A DNA stretch of 64,000 bases, from assembly GCF_000317245.1 (NCBI RefSeq), contig NZ_AJLJ01000158.1, forward strand, positions 20,948 through 84,947. Reading direction: 5' to 3'. Under the pieces are notes generated by a model. That model made no database searches. It was not told the origin of the DNA and saw only the letters and a list, made by a program, of their open reading frames with translations. This document shows, piece after piece, positions 35,314 to 45,222 of the stretch (within the stretch, counting starts at the first letter, position 1; each line of letters starts with the position of its first letter). The stretch comes from Fischerella muscicola SAG 1427-1 = PCC 73103. Its GTDB lineage: Bacteria > Cyanobacteriota > Cyanobacteriia > Cyanobacteriales > Nostocaceae. A program made the translations under genes and the position numbers.

Positions 35314-38178
35314 TCAGTTAGAATTTTTAAATTTGTATTTAAATGATAAGTATCCAAGTAAAACTAAAGAAGCAGTACAGATTCCTGCACCGAACTGAAA
35401 GCTTGTAGGTTTATACTCAAACTCAACCACATGATTTCCTTCAGGAATTAAAACACCTCGCAGTACATAGTTGGTTTGAAAAATATGTGTAGATTTTCCA
35501 TCGATTTTGGCTTTCCATCCAGGATAATAAACATCACTTAAGACTAAAAATGCCGGAGATTGTGATTTTGTCTTTACCTGAATATGAGTATCATCTAGTT
35601 TTACCAAATTACTAGTAGCCCCCAAATCAAAATTCTTGGCTTTGAAATCTAAATCTTCCTCGACAAGGGCTATTTTGGAGGGCTGATAAGAACGTCCGTC
35701 AGGTAACCTCGATGATTTGATAGCAGTAAGTACTTGCTCAGGCTTAAGACTGATCACTTCTGGTACTAACCAAGCGCGTGACATCGCACCAAGGTTTTCA
35801 TAGACACTAGTTCGATTGATATTTTCCACATGACGCCAACGTTTTGTGTCTGCTAAAAAATTATTCTTTTCTGTTATGGGGTAGGATGTTTTAGTATTGT
35901 CATCAAAGAGACTAATTTTTTGAATTCCAATTGCACCTGATTTTCCTAACCATTTCAACTCTAAATTTTTCACATTGCTGAGTTTATTTAAAGGTAGGAT
36001 GCTGACATAATTATGAGCATCACATGATGAGATATTTTTTCTTTCATAGGGTGTACTGTCAAAGATTACGGCGCGACTATGCCGCATCAAAGGATGTATA
36101 TCACTACAGTCATAAGCCCATTCAGAAGTATCGCGCCCCGCACGCAGATTTTGAGTGGTAATTTTGCCGTTATTATCTGTGACTTTAACTTGTAAAACTT
36201 CTGTATTATTAGGTATCTCTTGAGAGCAAAGTAATGAACTAACTATGCCAATTCCAGTCACATTAGTAATAGGTTCACCAGGAGGAATGAGAAACTTCAC
36301 AGAGTTTAGCTGTTGACTACCACAAGCAGAACCTAGCTGTGTAGTCATGTTTTGTTTAGACCAATTGATTCCTTGCAAGCTGGTTACAGAAAATGAGCTT
36401 TTTGGAATAAAAACATAGCGTATGGACATAATATCTAGGCTAAGTTTAGCTTTTGAAGTCCATGCTTGGTTTATCGAAATATCTCCTGGTGTACCCATTG
36501 ATAATAACTGGCTAAACCTAGACAGAATCAATGGCCCGTAGCCACTAGCACTAGGTACTCCCCACAACCTAGACATATTAGGTGGAATTTCGTCTACAGA
36601 ACCAAGTCCACCGCGAATCGGTAAGATTCGCTGTTGGCTGTGACTGAGAATATTCTTGTATCGCTGGACGACATTTGTTGGTACTAGCATCGCCTGACTA
36701 GGAGCATCAATTTGCCACTCATAAAACCAGCCAAAGCTTCCCAAGTCGATGATTAAAGCTAAAACTAGAAGCAGTTTTAGCCCCTTAGAATTCGGAGATT
36801 TACTCCAACAGAGCAGAACAATTACTGCTAGGAAAAAAATGACTAGTGGTATACCTACCGCCGGATTTAACCAGGGTATTAAAGTAAATTGAGTAACTTC
36901 TTCTGTAGTTAATAATTTCTGAATTTGCTTTAAGATTGTGTTTCGCCAGAGAAAAATGCCTGTTAAGCTAACAAGCATTACTCCCATACTTCCTAAAATT
37001 GTTTTAGTTAACAAAAGATGAGAAAATGCTTTCCTTTGGATGACGGCAACACCCATACCTGTGAGTACACTGACAGCTAAAGTCATCTCTATAAAGTGAC
37101 GTGCTGGTACACGAAACTTGTTGTACGCAGGAAGGTGGAAAATTAGCCAAGTAAGCGGTGTTGCATCGCCGAGAGTCAACAGAAGTGCAACAATAGCAAC
37201 TACTAACCAAAACCTGGCTATAGTCTTGCGGTGGTTCGATACAAAACCAACAACTGCTAGGATTGGCGGAAGTAAGCCAACGTAACCAGTTAATTCTGTC
37301 AGATTCCACTCTCCGATGTAAGGGAGTTCGTAAAATAAATACGGACTATGGCTACCAAATAGGTAGGGAAAGAAAAGTTGACTAACTTGCTTTAAAGGAA
37401 GTGAATAAGCAACAAAATCTTTAAACTCAAGCTTTGAACGTAATCCTAAATTCATCAGTTCAACTGTGGGGATAATCTGAACCGCTGATACAGTTATCCC
37501 GATCACCAGAACAACAAGGTATATTTTGTAATAATTCCATCGACCGACACTAGCATTCCATCCAAACACCAAGGCGTATACAGCACTTAAACCCACAGCA
37601 TAAACAGCAATTTGTGGATGTCCCGCAAGAATGCAACAGGTGATCGCAAAGCATCCAGCCATAAACCACTTTATACTGAATTTATAATGCAACTTTTCCA
37701 ATGACCAAATCATTAAAGGCATCCACGCAGCAGTATGAATCATTGAAGTGTGGCCTAGATGAGCTATCATAAAGCCGCTCATGCCGTAGACAATTCCACT
37801 AACAGTGCTAGCTAACCTAGAATTAGTGATTGTATAGACATAACCATAAGTAAAACAGCTGGCTAGTACATAAGCCGAAATAACAAAACTATTCCAAGAG
37901 TGAGGAAGAAAAGAAAATAGTAGAGATACAGGATACCAAGTTTGAACTGTTGGATCTGCTGCTACGGGAAATCCTGAAAGAATTAAATCTGTCCATAGTG
38001 TTCGAGCAGAGTAGAAAGCAGGGACACTCTGGATTATGCCATCCGCAGGTGCTAATAGTTTGTCCGAGAATATAACAGGAGAAAAGAAAATAGTGTATGC
38101 GACAGAAAACAATAAAGCGACTGATAAGATATGAATAATTCCGCAGTGGTTCGGAGTAAACTTATTTAATAGCTTCAT
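35314..38178 (-). CDS. YfhO-family multi-pass membrane protein (GT-C-like)
   Basis: 954 residues. About twelve helices fill residues 10-500, with PADGIIQSVPAFYSARTLW as the first periplasmic loop after helix one; a periplasmic region of about 400 residues follows, and one helix ends the chain. The motif DVYYPGWKAKIDGKSTHIF and the end FEYKPTSFQFGAGIC are typical of YfhO. YfhO proteins are needed for glycosylation of lipoteichoic acid in Bacillus and resemble GT-C transferases, which use polyprenyl-linked sugars. Next to GtrB/GtrA this suggests side-branch glycosylation outside the membrane. A 283-base gap upstream may hold a promoter. Confidence 0.85.
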   Translation of the reverse strand: MKLLNKFTPNHCGIIHILSVALLFSVAYTIFFSPVIFSDKLLAPADGIIQSVPAFYSARTLWTDLILSGFPVAADPTVQTWYPVSLLFSFLPHSWNSFVISAYVLASCFTYGYVYTITNSRLASTVSGIVYGMSGFMIAHLGHTSMIHTAAWMPLMIWSLEKLHYKFSIKWFMAGCFAITCCILAGHPQIAVYAVGLSAVYALVFGWNASVGRWNYYKIYLVVLVIGITVSAVQIIPTVELMNLGLRSKLEFKDFVAYSLPLKQVSQLFFPYLFGSHSPYLFYELPYIGEWNLTELTGYVGLLPPILAVVGFVSNHRKTIARFWLVVAIVALLLTLGDATPLTWLIFHLPAYNKFRVPARHFIEMTLAVSVLTGMGVAVIQRKAFSHLLLTKTILGSMGVMLVSLTGIFLWRNTILKQIQKLLTTEEVTQFTLIPWLNPAVGIPLVIFFLAVIVLLCWSKSPNSKGLKLLLVLALIIDLGSFGWFYEWQIDAPSQAMLVPTNVVQRYKNILSHSQQRILPIRGGLGSVDEIPPNMSRLWGVPSASGYGPLILSRFSQLLSMGTPGDISINQAWTSKAKLSLDIMSIRYVFIPKSSFSVTSLQGINWSKQNMTTQLGSACGSQQLNSVKFLIPPGEPITNVTGIGIVSSLLCSQEIPNNTEVLQVKVTDNNGKITTQNLRAGRDTSEWAYDCSDIHPLMRHSRAVIFDSTPYERKNISSCDAHNYVSILPLNKLSNVKNLELKWLGKSGAIGIQKISLFDDNTKTSYPITEKNNFLADTKRWRHVENINRTSVYENLGAMSRAWLVPEVISLKPEQVLTAIKSSRLPDGRSYQPSKIALVEEDLDFKAKNFDLGATSNLVKLDDTHIQVKTKSQSPAFLVLSDVYYPGWKAKIDGKSTHIFQTNYVLRGVLIPEGNHVVEFEYKPTSFQFGAGICTASLVLLGYLSFKYKFKNSN

Positions 38179-38461
38179 ATATTCTTTACATACATGTATT
38201 CTGCATTTGCCGATGGTAATCTGCTAATAAAGCTCTAATTGTACATATTGTCTAAACACTTCAATTAAGAATGGGCTTAATTACTAAGCTTGCATATTTT
38301 AAATGAGCGATCGCACCTTAAGGAAGATAAATAGCAGAAGTATTTACTCGTAAGTTAAATGATTAATATTTCTTTACGCAAATCAATAATTTTGATCTAA
38401 TTTGGAAAGGTAAATATATCCATAGTTAAAATATTCTTTCCAAGAAAGTTTTTAATACTTA

Positions 38462-40516
38462 TCATCTCTGTAATTCTCCTAAGAAACTTAAGTAAAAACT
38501 ATCAATTTCAACATTATATTTATTTGCACCTCTGATCAGATGTTTCCGAAAACCAGGAGTATTTTTATAGTGAGACTCCATCATAAATAGTTTTCGATAA
38601 CGTTCAGGATGCTTTTTCATCAATAAAACATCTTTTTCAAAAAAGCGACATCTTTCTTCAAGACTTTCACGATGATCGCAACGAAGATGAGGTGGGTGAA
38701 AAACACATACATCATGGGCAAAAGGAATTTTGCCGTAGTTACTAATTCGCCAACCCAAATCTGTATCTTCGCGAAAATGAGGATTTTCAAAAGACTCATC
38801 AAATCCATCAACTGCCATAAAAATTTCTCGTCTAACTAGTAAATTGGCAGTCATGAAACCAATTCCTTCAAAACCTATATTGGTTACAGGACGATAGTTT
38901 TTATCTTCTAATTTGTCTGAAATAATCAGTCCTTCTATTCCAACTACTTCTTGATCATGAAAATATCTCAGACTATTCTTTAACCAATCAGGTTTCGGCT
39001 GACAATCGTCATCTGTAAAGGCAAGTATTTCACCCCTAGCATAGAAAGCGGCTGTATTACGTGCTATGACAGCCCCTTTGATATCAGTATGAATGTAAAG
39101 TATCTCTAAATCAGGATAACTATTTTTTCTTTCCCAAGGTTTTCGACTTTGATCAACTATAATTATTTCAAAATCTTGGCAAATTTGATTCTGCAAACAG
39201 TTTAGTAATTCCTCTAATTGGTGATGTCTTTCGTAAGAGGGAATAATTACACTAAAGTAAGGACGTTTCACATCAATATTGGCTCTATTTATGGATAACA
39301 GCAGCCCTAATTTTTTTGATGTTCTTTCCCATGAATATTTCCTTTCTGCTAATATCCTAGCTGAATTACCAAGTTCCTTAGCGTAATCTTGATCTTGAAG
39401 AAGAAGTTGAATACTTTTCACAAAATTTGCTTCTGTCGATATATGATACGCTGCTTCTGAACCTTGGAATATACCCCTTGCTCCTATAGGAGTTGACACA
39501 ATAGGTAGACCCGCAGCCATAAAATCAAACATTTTTATATTTGTGCCTGAACCAGAAAACATCGGGTTGATGGCTAGATCGGCCGCAGCTAAATAGTTAA
39601 GTTTTTCTTTTTCTTTTAAAAAGCCTGTTAAAATTACATTAAAAATATTTTTATTAATCAATTCCAACTGATTAAAGTTAGTACATACGCCTCCACAGAT
39701 GGCAAATTTAATTTCAGGAAGTGCAGGAGCTAACTTTTCAATAATAAACCTGGCAGCTTCAATATTGGGTGTATAGGAACTGCCAACAAAAATAGCAAGT
39801 AGAGAATTTTCTAGACCTAGTTTCTGTTTAGCTCCATATCTAATGCTGTCGTCAACTTTTTGAATTTTCTTTGTAAATACACCATTGGGAACAATAGCTA
39901 TTTTGCTAAATGGCACTTTATATAATTTATGAAATAGCTCTCTATCTTCATGGGAGCAAGCAAGAATTAAATCGCAATCATGACAGATCTGATATTCTAT
40001 ATTGACTACGTTTTTAGCAATTTCAGTCCCAAAACCATCATCATCCAATAAATCTGTTCTAAGTAATCCTTCTACGTTATGAGAATCATAAACGATTAAT
40101 TGAGGACGCGATCGCAATAAATCTTTCACCAATGGATAAATCCAAGGATGAGAGAAAATGACAATATCTGATGTAGCGACTCTTTTTCTAACTGTTTCTA
40201 CAAATTCCGGTGAATGATGAGCTAACAAGTTAAAACAAGAATCTATTATTGTTTTACCACCTACTTTTGATTGCCATTCAGCACAAGTAGCAAAGTGTGC
40301 ATCACTCAGTGGTATATTAATTTCTTCTAAAGTATCGCTCAATTTATGTCTACGATATTTTTCTCCTTTCCAATCATAGGTACCTATGTAAGTAGTAGGA
40401 AGCTTACTACCCATATCGTGATACAAACCTAATAATCTCAGTCTTCCTCCTCCTACTGGAGGATCAATAGGCTGCATATCTAAAACAGTGACTTGAAATT
40501 TTTGATTTTGACTCAC
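38462..40516 (-). CDS. Double-domain glycosyltransferase (GT4-GT2)
   Basis: 684 residues from a GTG one base after the preceding stop (GGGTAAAGTG). The first 405 residues form a GT-B fold: DPPVGGGRLRLLGLYHDMG near the start, VYDSHNVEG near 145, and GSGTNIKMFDFMAAGLPIV with the nucleotide-sugar site near 330. Residues about 420-660 are a GT2 domain: FSVIIPSYERHHQLEELL, LAFTDDDCQPKPDWL with DxD, and EDTDLGWRI. Fusion of a retaining and an inverting enzyme lets one protein add two different linkages. Confidence 0.9.
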   Translation of the reverse strand: MSQNQKFQVTVLDMQPIDPPVGGGRLRLLGLYHDMGSKLPTTYIGTYDWKGEKYRRHKLSDTLEEINIPLSDAHFATCAEWQSKVGGKTIIDSCFNLLAHHSPEFVETVRKRVATSDIVIFSHPWIYPLVKDLLRSRPQLIVYDSHNVEGLLRTDLLDDDGFGTEIAKNVVNIEYQICHDCDLILACSHEDRELFHKLYKVPFSKIAIVPNGVFTKKIQKVDDSIRYGAKQKLGLENSLLAIFVGSSYTPNIEAARFIIEKLAPALPEIKFAICGGVCTNFNQLELINKNIFNVILTGFLKEKEKLNYLAAADLAINPMFSGSGTNIKMFDFMAAGLPIVSTPIGARGIFQGSEAAYHISTEANFVKSIQLLLQDQDYAKELGNSARILAERKYSWERTSKKLGLLLSINRANIDVKRPYFSVIIPSYERHHQLEELLNCLQNQICQDFEIIIVDQSRKPWERKNSYPDLEILYIHTDIKGAVIARNTAAFYARGEILAFTDDDCQPKPDWLKNSLRYFHDQEVVGIEGLIISDKLEDKNYRPVTNIGFEGIGFMTANLLVRREIFMAVDGFDESFENPHFREDTDLGWRISNYGKIPFAHDVCVFHPPHLRCDHRESLEERCRFFEKDVLLMKKHPERYRKLFMMESHYKNTPGFRKHLIRGANKYNVEIDSFYLSFLGELQR

Positions 40517-40517
40517 T

Positions 40518-41549
40518 TTACCCTCTTTGACTCTGTAAACAACTTAAAAGGGTTTGAGATACATTTGACCAAGTAATGTAACTAGTATCTTCCTTGCCTT
40601 TGTGTCCCATGCTTTTAGTCTTTTCTGGGTTTTCGACAAAATAGTTAATTGCTTTAGCAATTTCTTTGGGATGAGGAGGAACAACAAAACCTGTGTCACC
40701 ATTTTTCACAAATTGCAATGGTTCACCAGAATCTTCACAAGTAATTACTGGTTTAGCATGAGCAAAAGCTTCTAAGGTGACATAACCATAATCTTCTCGA
40801 ATTGGGACAAATGGTACTGCTAAAGCATTTGTATATAAATCCAACAGTTGTTGATCTGAGACTCGACCTAAAAATTCTATTCGTTCGTCATTATTTGCAA
40901 GTATGCGTAATTGTTTTTCATCTTCACCTGTACCAACAATTTTTAGATGAACTGGATGTTTGACATAACGCATCGCTTCAATTACTAAATCCACACGTTT
41001 CCAGCGATGCAATCTTCCAGGTAGCAATAAGTATTCGTAGTTTCCTAAATTAAAATTATTCAGAACTAAAGGAGGATGTAAAACCTGACTTTTTATACCG
41101 TTCCATTTCAGCAATCTCTGACTTACTTCATGTCCAATACAAAAAACTTTTTTTGTTCTTGGATATTGTAGTCCTCCCGTATCTAATTTTTGAATAGTTT
41201 CTTGCTGAGTCTTTAAAGTGTTATTGCTATGACCAAATTCTTGGTCAAACATATCGTAAAAGACTCGCATGGTATGAACTAGATAACATATATGATTAGG
41301 ATGACGTACTAAAAACGTCGGAGATTTAGTGGATATGACTGCATCATAGTTAGACAGTTCTAAATCATAGCAACGTAAGTAAGACTCTTGTATTGTTTCA
41401 AAAGTTGATTCATCAGTCATAACTTCAACAAATTCCGCATAGGTATTTGCAGAATTTAACGACTTTACAAGTCCTGTAAAAAAGCGTTCTGCACCTCCTA
41501 TTTCACCATTTGCCATCCGAGGAACTACAACTGCAATTCTATAAGTCAT
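40518..41549 (-). CDS. Glycosyltransferase family 4 protein
   Basis: 343 residues from ATG 41549. A longer frame from 41561 would use TTG. The start overlaps the end of the methyltransferase gene by 11 bases, a sign of coupling. The N-domain has VVVPRMANGEIGGAERFF; the C-domain has LLPGRLHRWKRVDLVIEA and the sugar-nucleotide site REDYGYVTLEAFAHAKPVI near 255-275. It lies between the coiled-coil methyltransferase and the GT4-GT2 fusion. Donor and acceptor are unknown. Confidence 0.9.
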   Translation of the reverse strand: MTYRIAVVVPRMANGEIGGAERFFTGLVKSLNSANTYAEFVEVMTDESTFETIQESYLRCYDLELSNYDAVISTKSPTFLVRHPNHICYLVHTMRVFYDMFDQEFGHSNNTLKTQQETIQKLDTGGLQYPRTKKVFCIGHEVSQRLLKWNGIKSQVLHPPLVLNNFNLGNYEYLLLPGRLHRWKRVDLVIEAMRYVKHPVHLKIVGTGEDEKQLRILANNDERIEFLGRVSDQQLLDLYTNALAVPFVPIREDYGYVTLEAFAHAKPVITCEDSGEPLQFVKNGDTGFVVPPHPKEIAKAINYFVENPEKTKSMGHKGKEDTSYITWSNVSQTLLSCLQSQRG

Positions 41550-42960
41550 TTTTATATCCAATTACTGCATAATCCTGTGGGCCATAAAATAAATCATTCA
41601 ACCGTTCAGCCAGTTCCGAACCATCTTTTTTGAAATTCTCTGCATAGGGGTGAAGTTTAATAATATTGACCCTGCACAAACCAACTGATTCAGCCATAAA
41701 TTTGACTGTAGTACTTGGTAAAGGATTACGATGAGTTGGATCTGTATAAAAGTTATGACTAGCAACTAATATGTTTTCTGGATTAGGAGTTTCAAAAATT
41801 ACTAATCCTCCTGGTCGAAGCACCCTAACTGTTTCAGTAAACAACTTCATCAGTATCTGGAATGGTAGATGCTCAATGATATGAAATCCTGTAATTGCTC
41901 CCAAACTATTCTCAGGTAAGGAGTTTAAATAAGAGATGACATCTGCTTCTATCACTTCTAGACCTCTAGAGCGACATTGCTCTAGCATCACTCTATTAAT
42001 ATCTAAACCACGTGCTGTGTAATTATTATTTTGTAAGAGTTCTAGCCATTCTCCACGACCACAACCTACATCTAAAATCGCAGAATCTGATTCACCAATT
42101 TTTGCTTCTGCAATGAATGGCAAATAAACTTTTAACCTATTGAAAATATCGTCGCGAGTACCGCGAAACTGATTTTCAAATGCGACGTAAAATGCATCTA
42201 GTAAGTGGTTTTCTTCATTGACAAAAGTCTCTAACTGCTGTTGATTTAGAGGTTCTGGTAATCTTTGCCGTGCTTCTTCTAAGAATAGAGTAATTAAACG
42301 CTTTTGCTGCCAGAGATCGCTTTTGATATAATTTTCATTTATCATGTAGCGCTCACCCAATTCTTTCAGATGAGAATCTACATAATCTAAACGTTGCTCT
42401 AGTTCTTTAACAGGAGTATCTACACTGTCAAAGCGTTGATCTAATTCTTGGATGCGGGTATCTACAACAAAGAGATGCTCTTTTATGCCTTGCATTCCTT
42501 TGTACTCATCCAGTTTTTGCAAGTGAGTTTCTATAGCTGTTAAACGCTCATCTAGTTGCGATCGCAAAATTGATATTTGTGCAAGTAGTTGTTGATTGAG
42601 CGCCACAGATTCTTTTAAGGCACTGATGATATTAAAATTTACTTCTCGTTGATCTTTAAAGATAAAATTGAGGATTTTGAGTGCTATATTTTGCAATCCT
42701 CTACTGAAATTGAAAGGAAATCGATTTAAATTATCAGGCCATTTTGTACGGAGAATAGCTCTAAATTCTGCATTTTTCAATAAAGCCTCAATGTGATTTA
42801 TTGACCATTTTATTCCTGAAGTTTCAATACTAGAATTGACACTATTAGAGTTTGAAATTACTTGGATTTTAGATTGTTGATGCTTCCTCTGGGCTACTTC
42901 CTGACGGATTTTCTCCATTAATTCATCAATATTAATTTCAGGTTTATGTGATTCCGACAT
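41539..42960 (-). CDS. Coiled-coil SAM methyltransferase, possible chain terminator
   Basis: 473 residues. The first 110 are charged and helical. Residues about 115-215 form a coiled coil with imperfect repeats (VDTRIQELDQRFDSVDTPVK, then LEQRLDYVDSHLKELGER). The class I methyltransferase spans about 255-460: AILDVGCGRGEWLELL is motif I, GLDINRVM motif II, AITGFHIIEHLPFQILM follows, and RPGGLVIFETPNPEN is motif III. The gene follows the Wzt gene after six bases. In E. coli O8/O9a systems the terminal methyltransferase WbdD uses a coiled coil as a ruler for chain length; similarity of layout suggests a like role, but there is no kinase domain here. Confidence 0.85.
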   Translation of the reverse strand: MSESHKPEINIDELMEKIRQEVAQRKHQQSKIQVISNSNSVNSSIETSGIKWSINHIEALLKNAEFRAILRTKWPDNLNRFPFNFSRGLQNIALKILNFIFKDQREVNFNIISALKESVALNQQLLAQISILRSQLDERLTAIETHLQKLDEYKGMQGIKEHLFVVDTRIQELDQRFDSVDTPVKELEQRLDYVDSHLKELGERYMINENYIKSDLWQQKRLITLFLEEARQRLPEPLNQQQLETFVNEENHLLDAFYVAFENQFRGTRDDIFNRLKVYLPFIAEAKIGESDSAILDVGCGRGEWLELLQNNNYTARGLDINRVMLEQCRSRGLEVIEADVISYLNSLPENSLGAITGFHIIEHLPFQILMKLFTETVRVLRPGGLVIFETPNPENILVASHNFYTDPTHRNPLPSTTVKFMAESVGLCRVNIIKLHPYAENFKKDGSELAERLNDLFYGPQDYAVIGYKNDL

Positions 42961-42966
42961 ATTTTT

Positions 42967-44268
42967 TTATATTTCTTGAGCTATTGCATAACATTGTTGT
43001 ATACCAACATCGATAGTGGTATTAAAAAATAGTATTCCGTCGCTATTAATGTTATTAATGACCTCAATAACAATTAGTTCATCAATCCAGTCATAGCTAA
43101 TCCCTTCTTCAGAATGTACACCGATGGTAAATGTATAAACCCCTTTATTGAGATAACAAGGGATTTGAAAACATACTGTTAGTTTTTTACCAGTTGTGAG
43201 TTTTGGTAATTCAACATTCATTAATTGAGTATTGACCCCAAATATTACCAAACCCATGAGATTTCTCAAAGAAATACCTACAACTAAATCACTTAGGTCT
43301 GCTTTCGCTTCCAAACAAACCTTGACTTGGAAGATTGCTCCGGTTTCTATTTTGGTAATTTCTTTGTTATCTAAGTCTGTAATTTGGACACTATCAATTA
43401 CAGCTAGATTATTTCCGTGTCGATGCAATACTTTCTTTTGAGCATTTGTGATTACAAAATCATCATCATTTTCAATCTCTTTAATTTCTTCCTTGCATTC
43501 TTCTGTTGGTGGGATACTATAATTTTCCGGTTGGCTGGAACTCAACAAAGCAATATAATGATTTGCTACTTCTTTGGGTTTACCTATTTCTAATACTCTG
43601 CCATGATTCATTAACACGGCTGTTTTACACAACATCTTGACACTTGAAGAGTCATGAGAAACGAATAAAATAGTTACTCCTTGGTCTTTCATTTCTCGAA
43701 TGCGCTTCATACAACGGGCTTGGAATTTTGTATCACCTACAGCCAAAGCTTCATCAACTATTAAAATACTCGGTTCTGTATTGGCAATAACTGCAAATGC
43801 CAACCTGACCACCATACCACTAGAATAGGTTTTGACAGGATGTTCTATAAAATCACCAATTTCAGCAAAAGCAGCGATATCATCAAACTTAGCTTCTATT
43901 TGTTCCTTACTTAAACCTAAAATTTGCCCATTAAAAAATACGTTTTGTCGTCCTGTAAACTCTGGATTAAAACCGCTACCCAGTTCTAACAACGCCGAAA
44001 CTCGCCCATTCACCCACACTTCACCTCTAGTAGGCGTTAGGGTTCCAGCAACAATTTGCAATAGCGTACTTTTACCAGAGCCGTTTTGACCAATAATTCC
44101 AACAGTTTCACCTTTAGGAATTTCTAGGTTAATATCCCGTAAAGCCCAAAACTCTTGAGCATGATTCTGACCACGTAACAAAATTTCTTTAAGCTTGTCT
44201 ACAGGACTAGCATAGCGCTTGTAGCACTTAGAGATATTCTTTAGTGAAATTGCAATCTCTTCACTCAT
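42967..44268 (-). CDS. wzt: ABC transporter ATPase with carbohydrate-binding tail (Wzt)
   Basis: 433 residues from ATG 44268; a GTG at 44280 gives four more. The ATPase domain covers about 1-240: Walker A GQNGSGKST, signature TYSSGMVVRLAF, Walker B SILIVDEALAVGD and the switch His in FVSHDSSS. It drives export of a lipid-linked polysaccharide through Wzm. Residues about 265-433 form a beta-rich extension like the carbohydrate-binding domain of E. coli O9a Wzt, which recognises the capped end of the chain. Wzt proteins without the extension do not need a cap. It lies 120 bases after wzm. Confidence 0.92.
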   Translation of the reverse strand: MSEEIAISLKNISKCYKRYASPVDKLKEILLRGQNHAQEFWALRDINLEIPKGETVGIIGQNGSGKSTLLQIVAGTLTPTRGEVWVNGRVSALLELGSGFNPEFTGRQNVFFNGQILGLSKEQIEAKFDDIAAFAEIGDFIEHPVKTYSSGMVVRLAFAVIANTEPSILIVDEALAVGDTKFQARCMKRIREMKDQGVTILFVSHDSSSVKMLCKTAVLMNHGRVLEIGKPKEVANHYIALLSSSQPENYSIPPTEECKEEIKEIENDDDFVITNAQKKVLHRHGNNLAVIDSVQITDLDNKEITKIETGAIFQVKVCLEAKADLSDLVVGISLRNLMGLVIFGVNTQLMNVELPKLTTGKKLTVCFQIPCYLNKGVYTFTIGVHSEEGISYDWIDELIVIEVINNINSDGILFFNTTIDVGIQQCYAIAQEI

Positions 44269-44376
44269 ATCACTACACACGCTCTCAAAACTAACTGTGC
44301 TAAATTCTACACATTGATGTCATCAAAACAGTAAAAATTTTATGTTTATCTATTTAAGTTAATTGCCTACAGCTAT

Positions 44377-45222
44377 TTACAAAACATCTGCAAAAGCTGG
44401 ACGCAATTTTTTGTAGACTGAAAAACCTATACAAAATACGATTGCAGATATTACACTTGCAACCCCCCATTCACCCCAGTGCTTTACCTCTCCCACTAAA
44501 ATTAAATCCCGGTAAACTTCACTAATAGCTGTCATGGGATTTATCCAAAATACCAAGTTTCGCCACTCTTGTGGAATTGCTGTCGCAGGATAAAGAATTG
44601 GCGTCAAATATAACCACAAATTTAAAACAACTCCCAAAGTCTGAGGAATATCTCGCAAAAATACGGTTAGTCCCGCCATGAGATAACCTAATCCCGCCGT
44701 CAATAATAATTGCGTAAACCAGATTAACGGTAAGAGTGCTAAGGTTGAATGTAAAGTATGAGTAGATAAAGCCACAAAAAATATCAACGCCATTAGTCCA
44801 AAGGAACTCTCAATAAACGTTGATAAAGTTGGTACTAGCGGTAACAAAGCCAGAGGAAATACTACTTTTTTCACTAAATTAGGCTGTGCTACTACTGAAT
44901 TTGCAGCTTGAATTAATCCACTACTAAAAGCAATCCAAGGTAGTAAACCAGCAAATAACCACAAACCAAAGGTAAAATTGTTTTCTGGAACGCCTTTAAG
45001 ACTGAGTTTGACCTTTAAAACTATCGAGAATACATAGGTGTAAATCAATAACTGCGATAGTTGATTCAAGAGAGGCCACAAATTGCCCAGGATAGAACCT
45101 TTGTAGCGGGCTTCTAAATCGCGTCTTACCAACGCTCTTAATAAATCAAATTTTGCCCACCACAATTCACTGATTGGTAGCCATTTTTTCAACTTACCTG
45201 CTTTTCGGACAACTCCTCGCAT
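44377..45222 (-). CDS. wzm: ABC-2 type polysaccharide export permease (Wzm)
   Basis: 281 residues from ATG 45222; the longer frame at 45234 begins with TTG. Six membrane helices lie between about 45 and 270. ALVRRDLEARYKGSILGNLW at about 30-50 is the amphipathic interface region, and LTPILYPATAIPQEWR is the typical loop before the last pair of helices. It forms the channel through which the lipid-linked glycan crosses the cytoplasmic membrane. It is the first gene of the minus-strand locus, so a promoter is expected in 45223-45420. Confidence 0.92.
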   Translation of the reverse strand: MRGVVRKAGKLKKWLPISELWWAKFDLLRALVRRDLEARYKGSILGNLWPLLNQLSQLLIYTYVFSIVLKVKLSLKGVPENNFTFGLWLFAGLLPWIAFSSGLIQAANSVVAQPNLVKKVVFPLALLPLVPTLSTFIESSFGLMALIFFVALSTHTLHSTLALLPLIWFTQLLLTAGLGYLMAGLTVFLRDIPQTLGVVLNLWLYLTPILYPATAIPQEWRNLVFWINPMTAISEVYRDLILVGEVKHWGEWGVASVISAIVFCIGFSVYKKLRPAFADVL

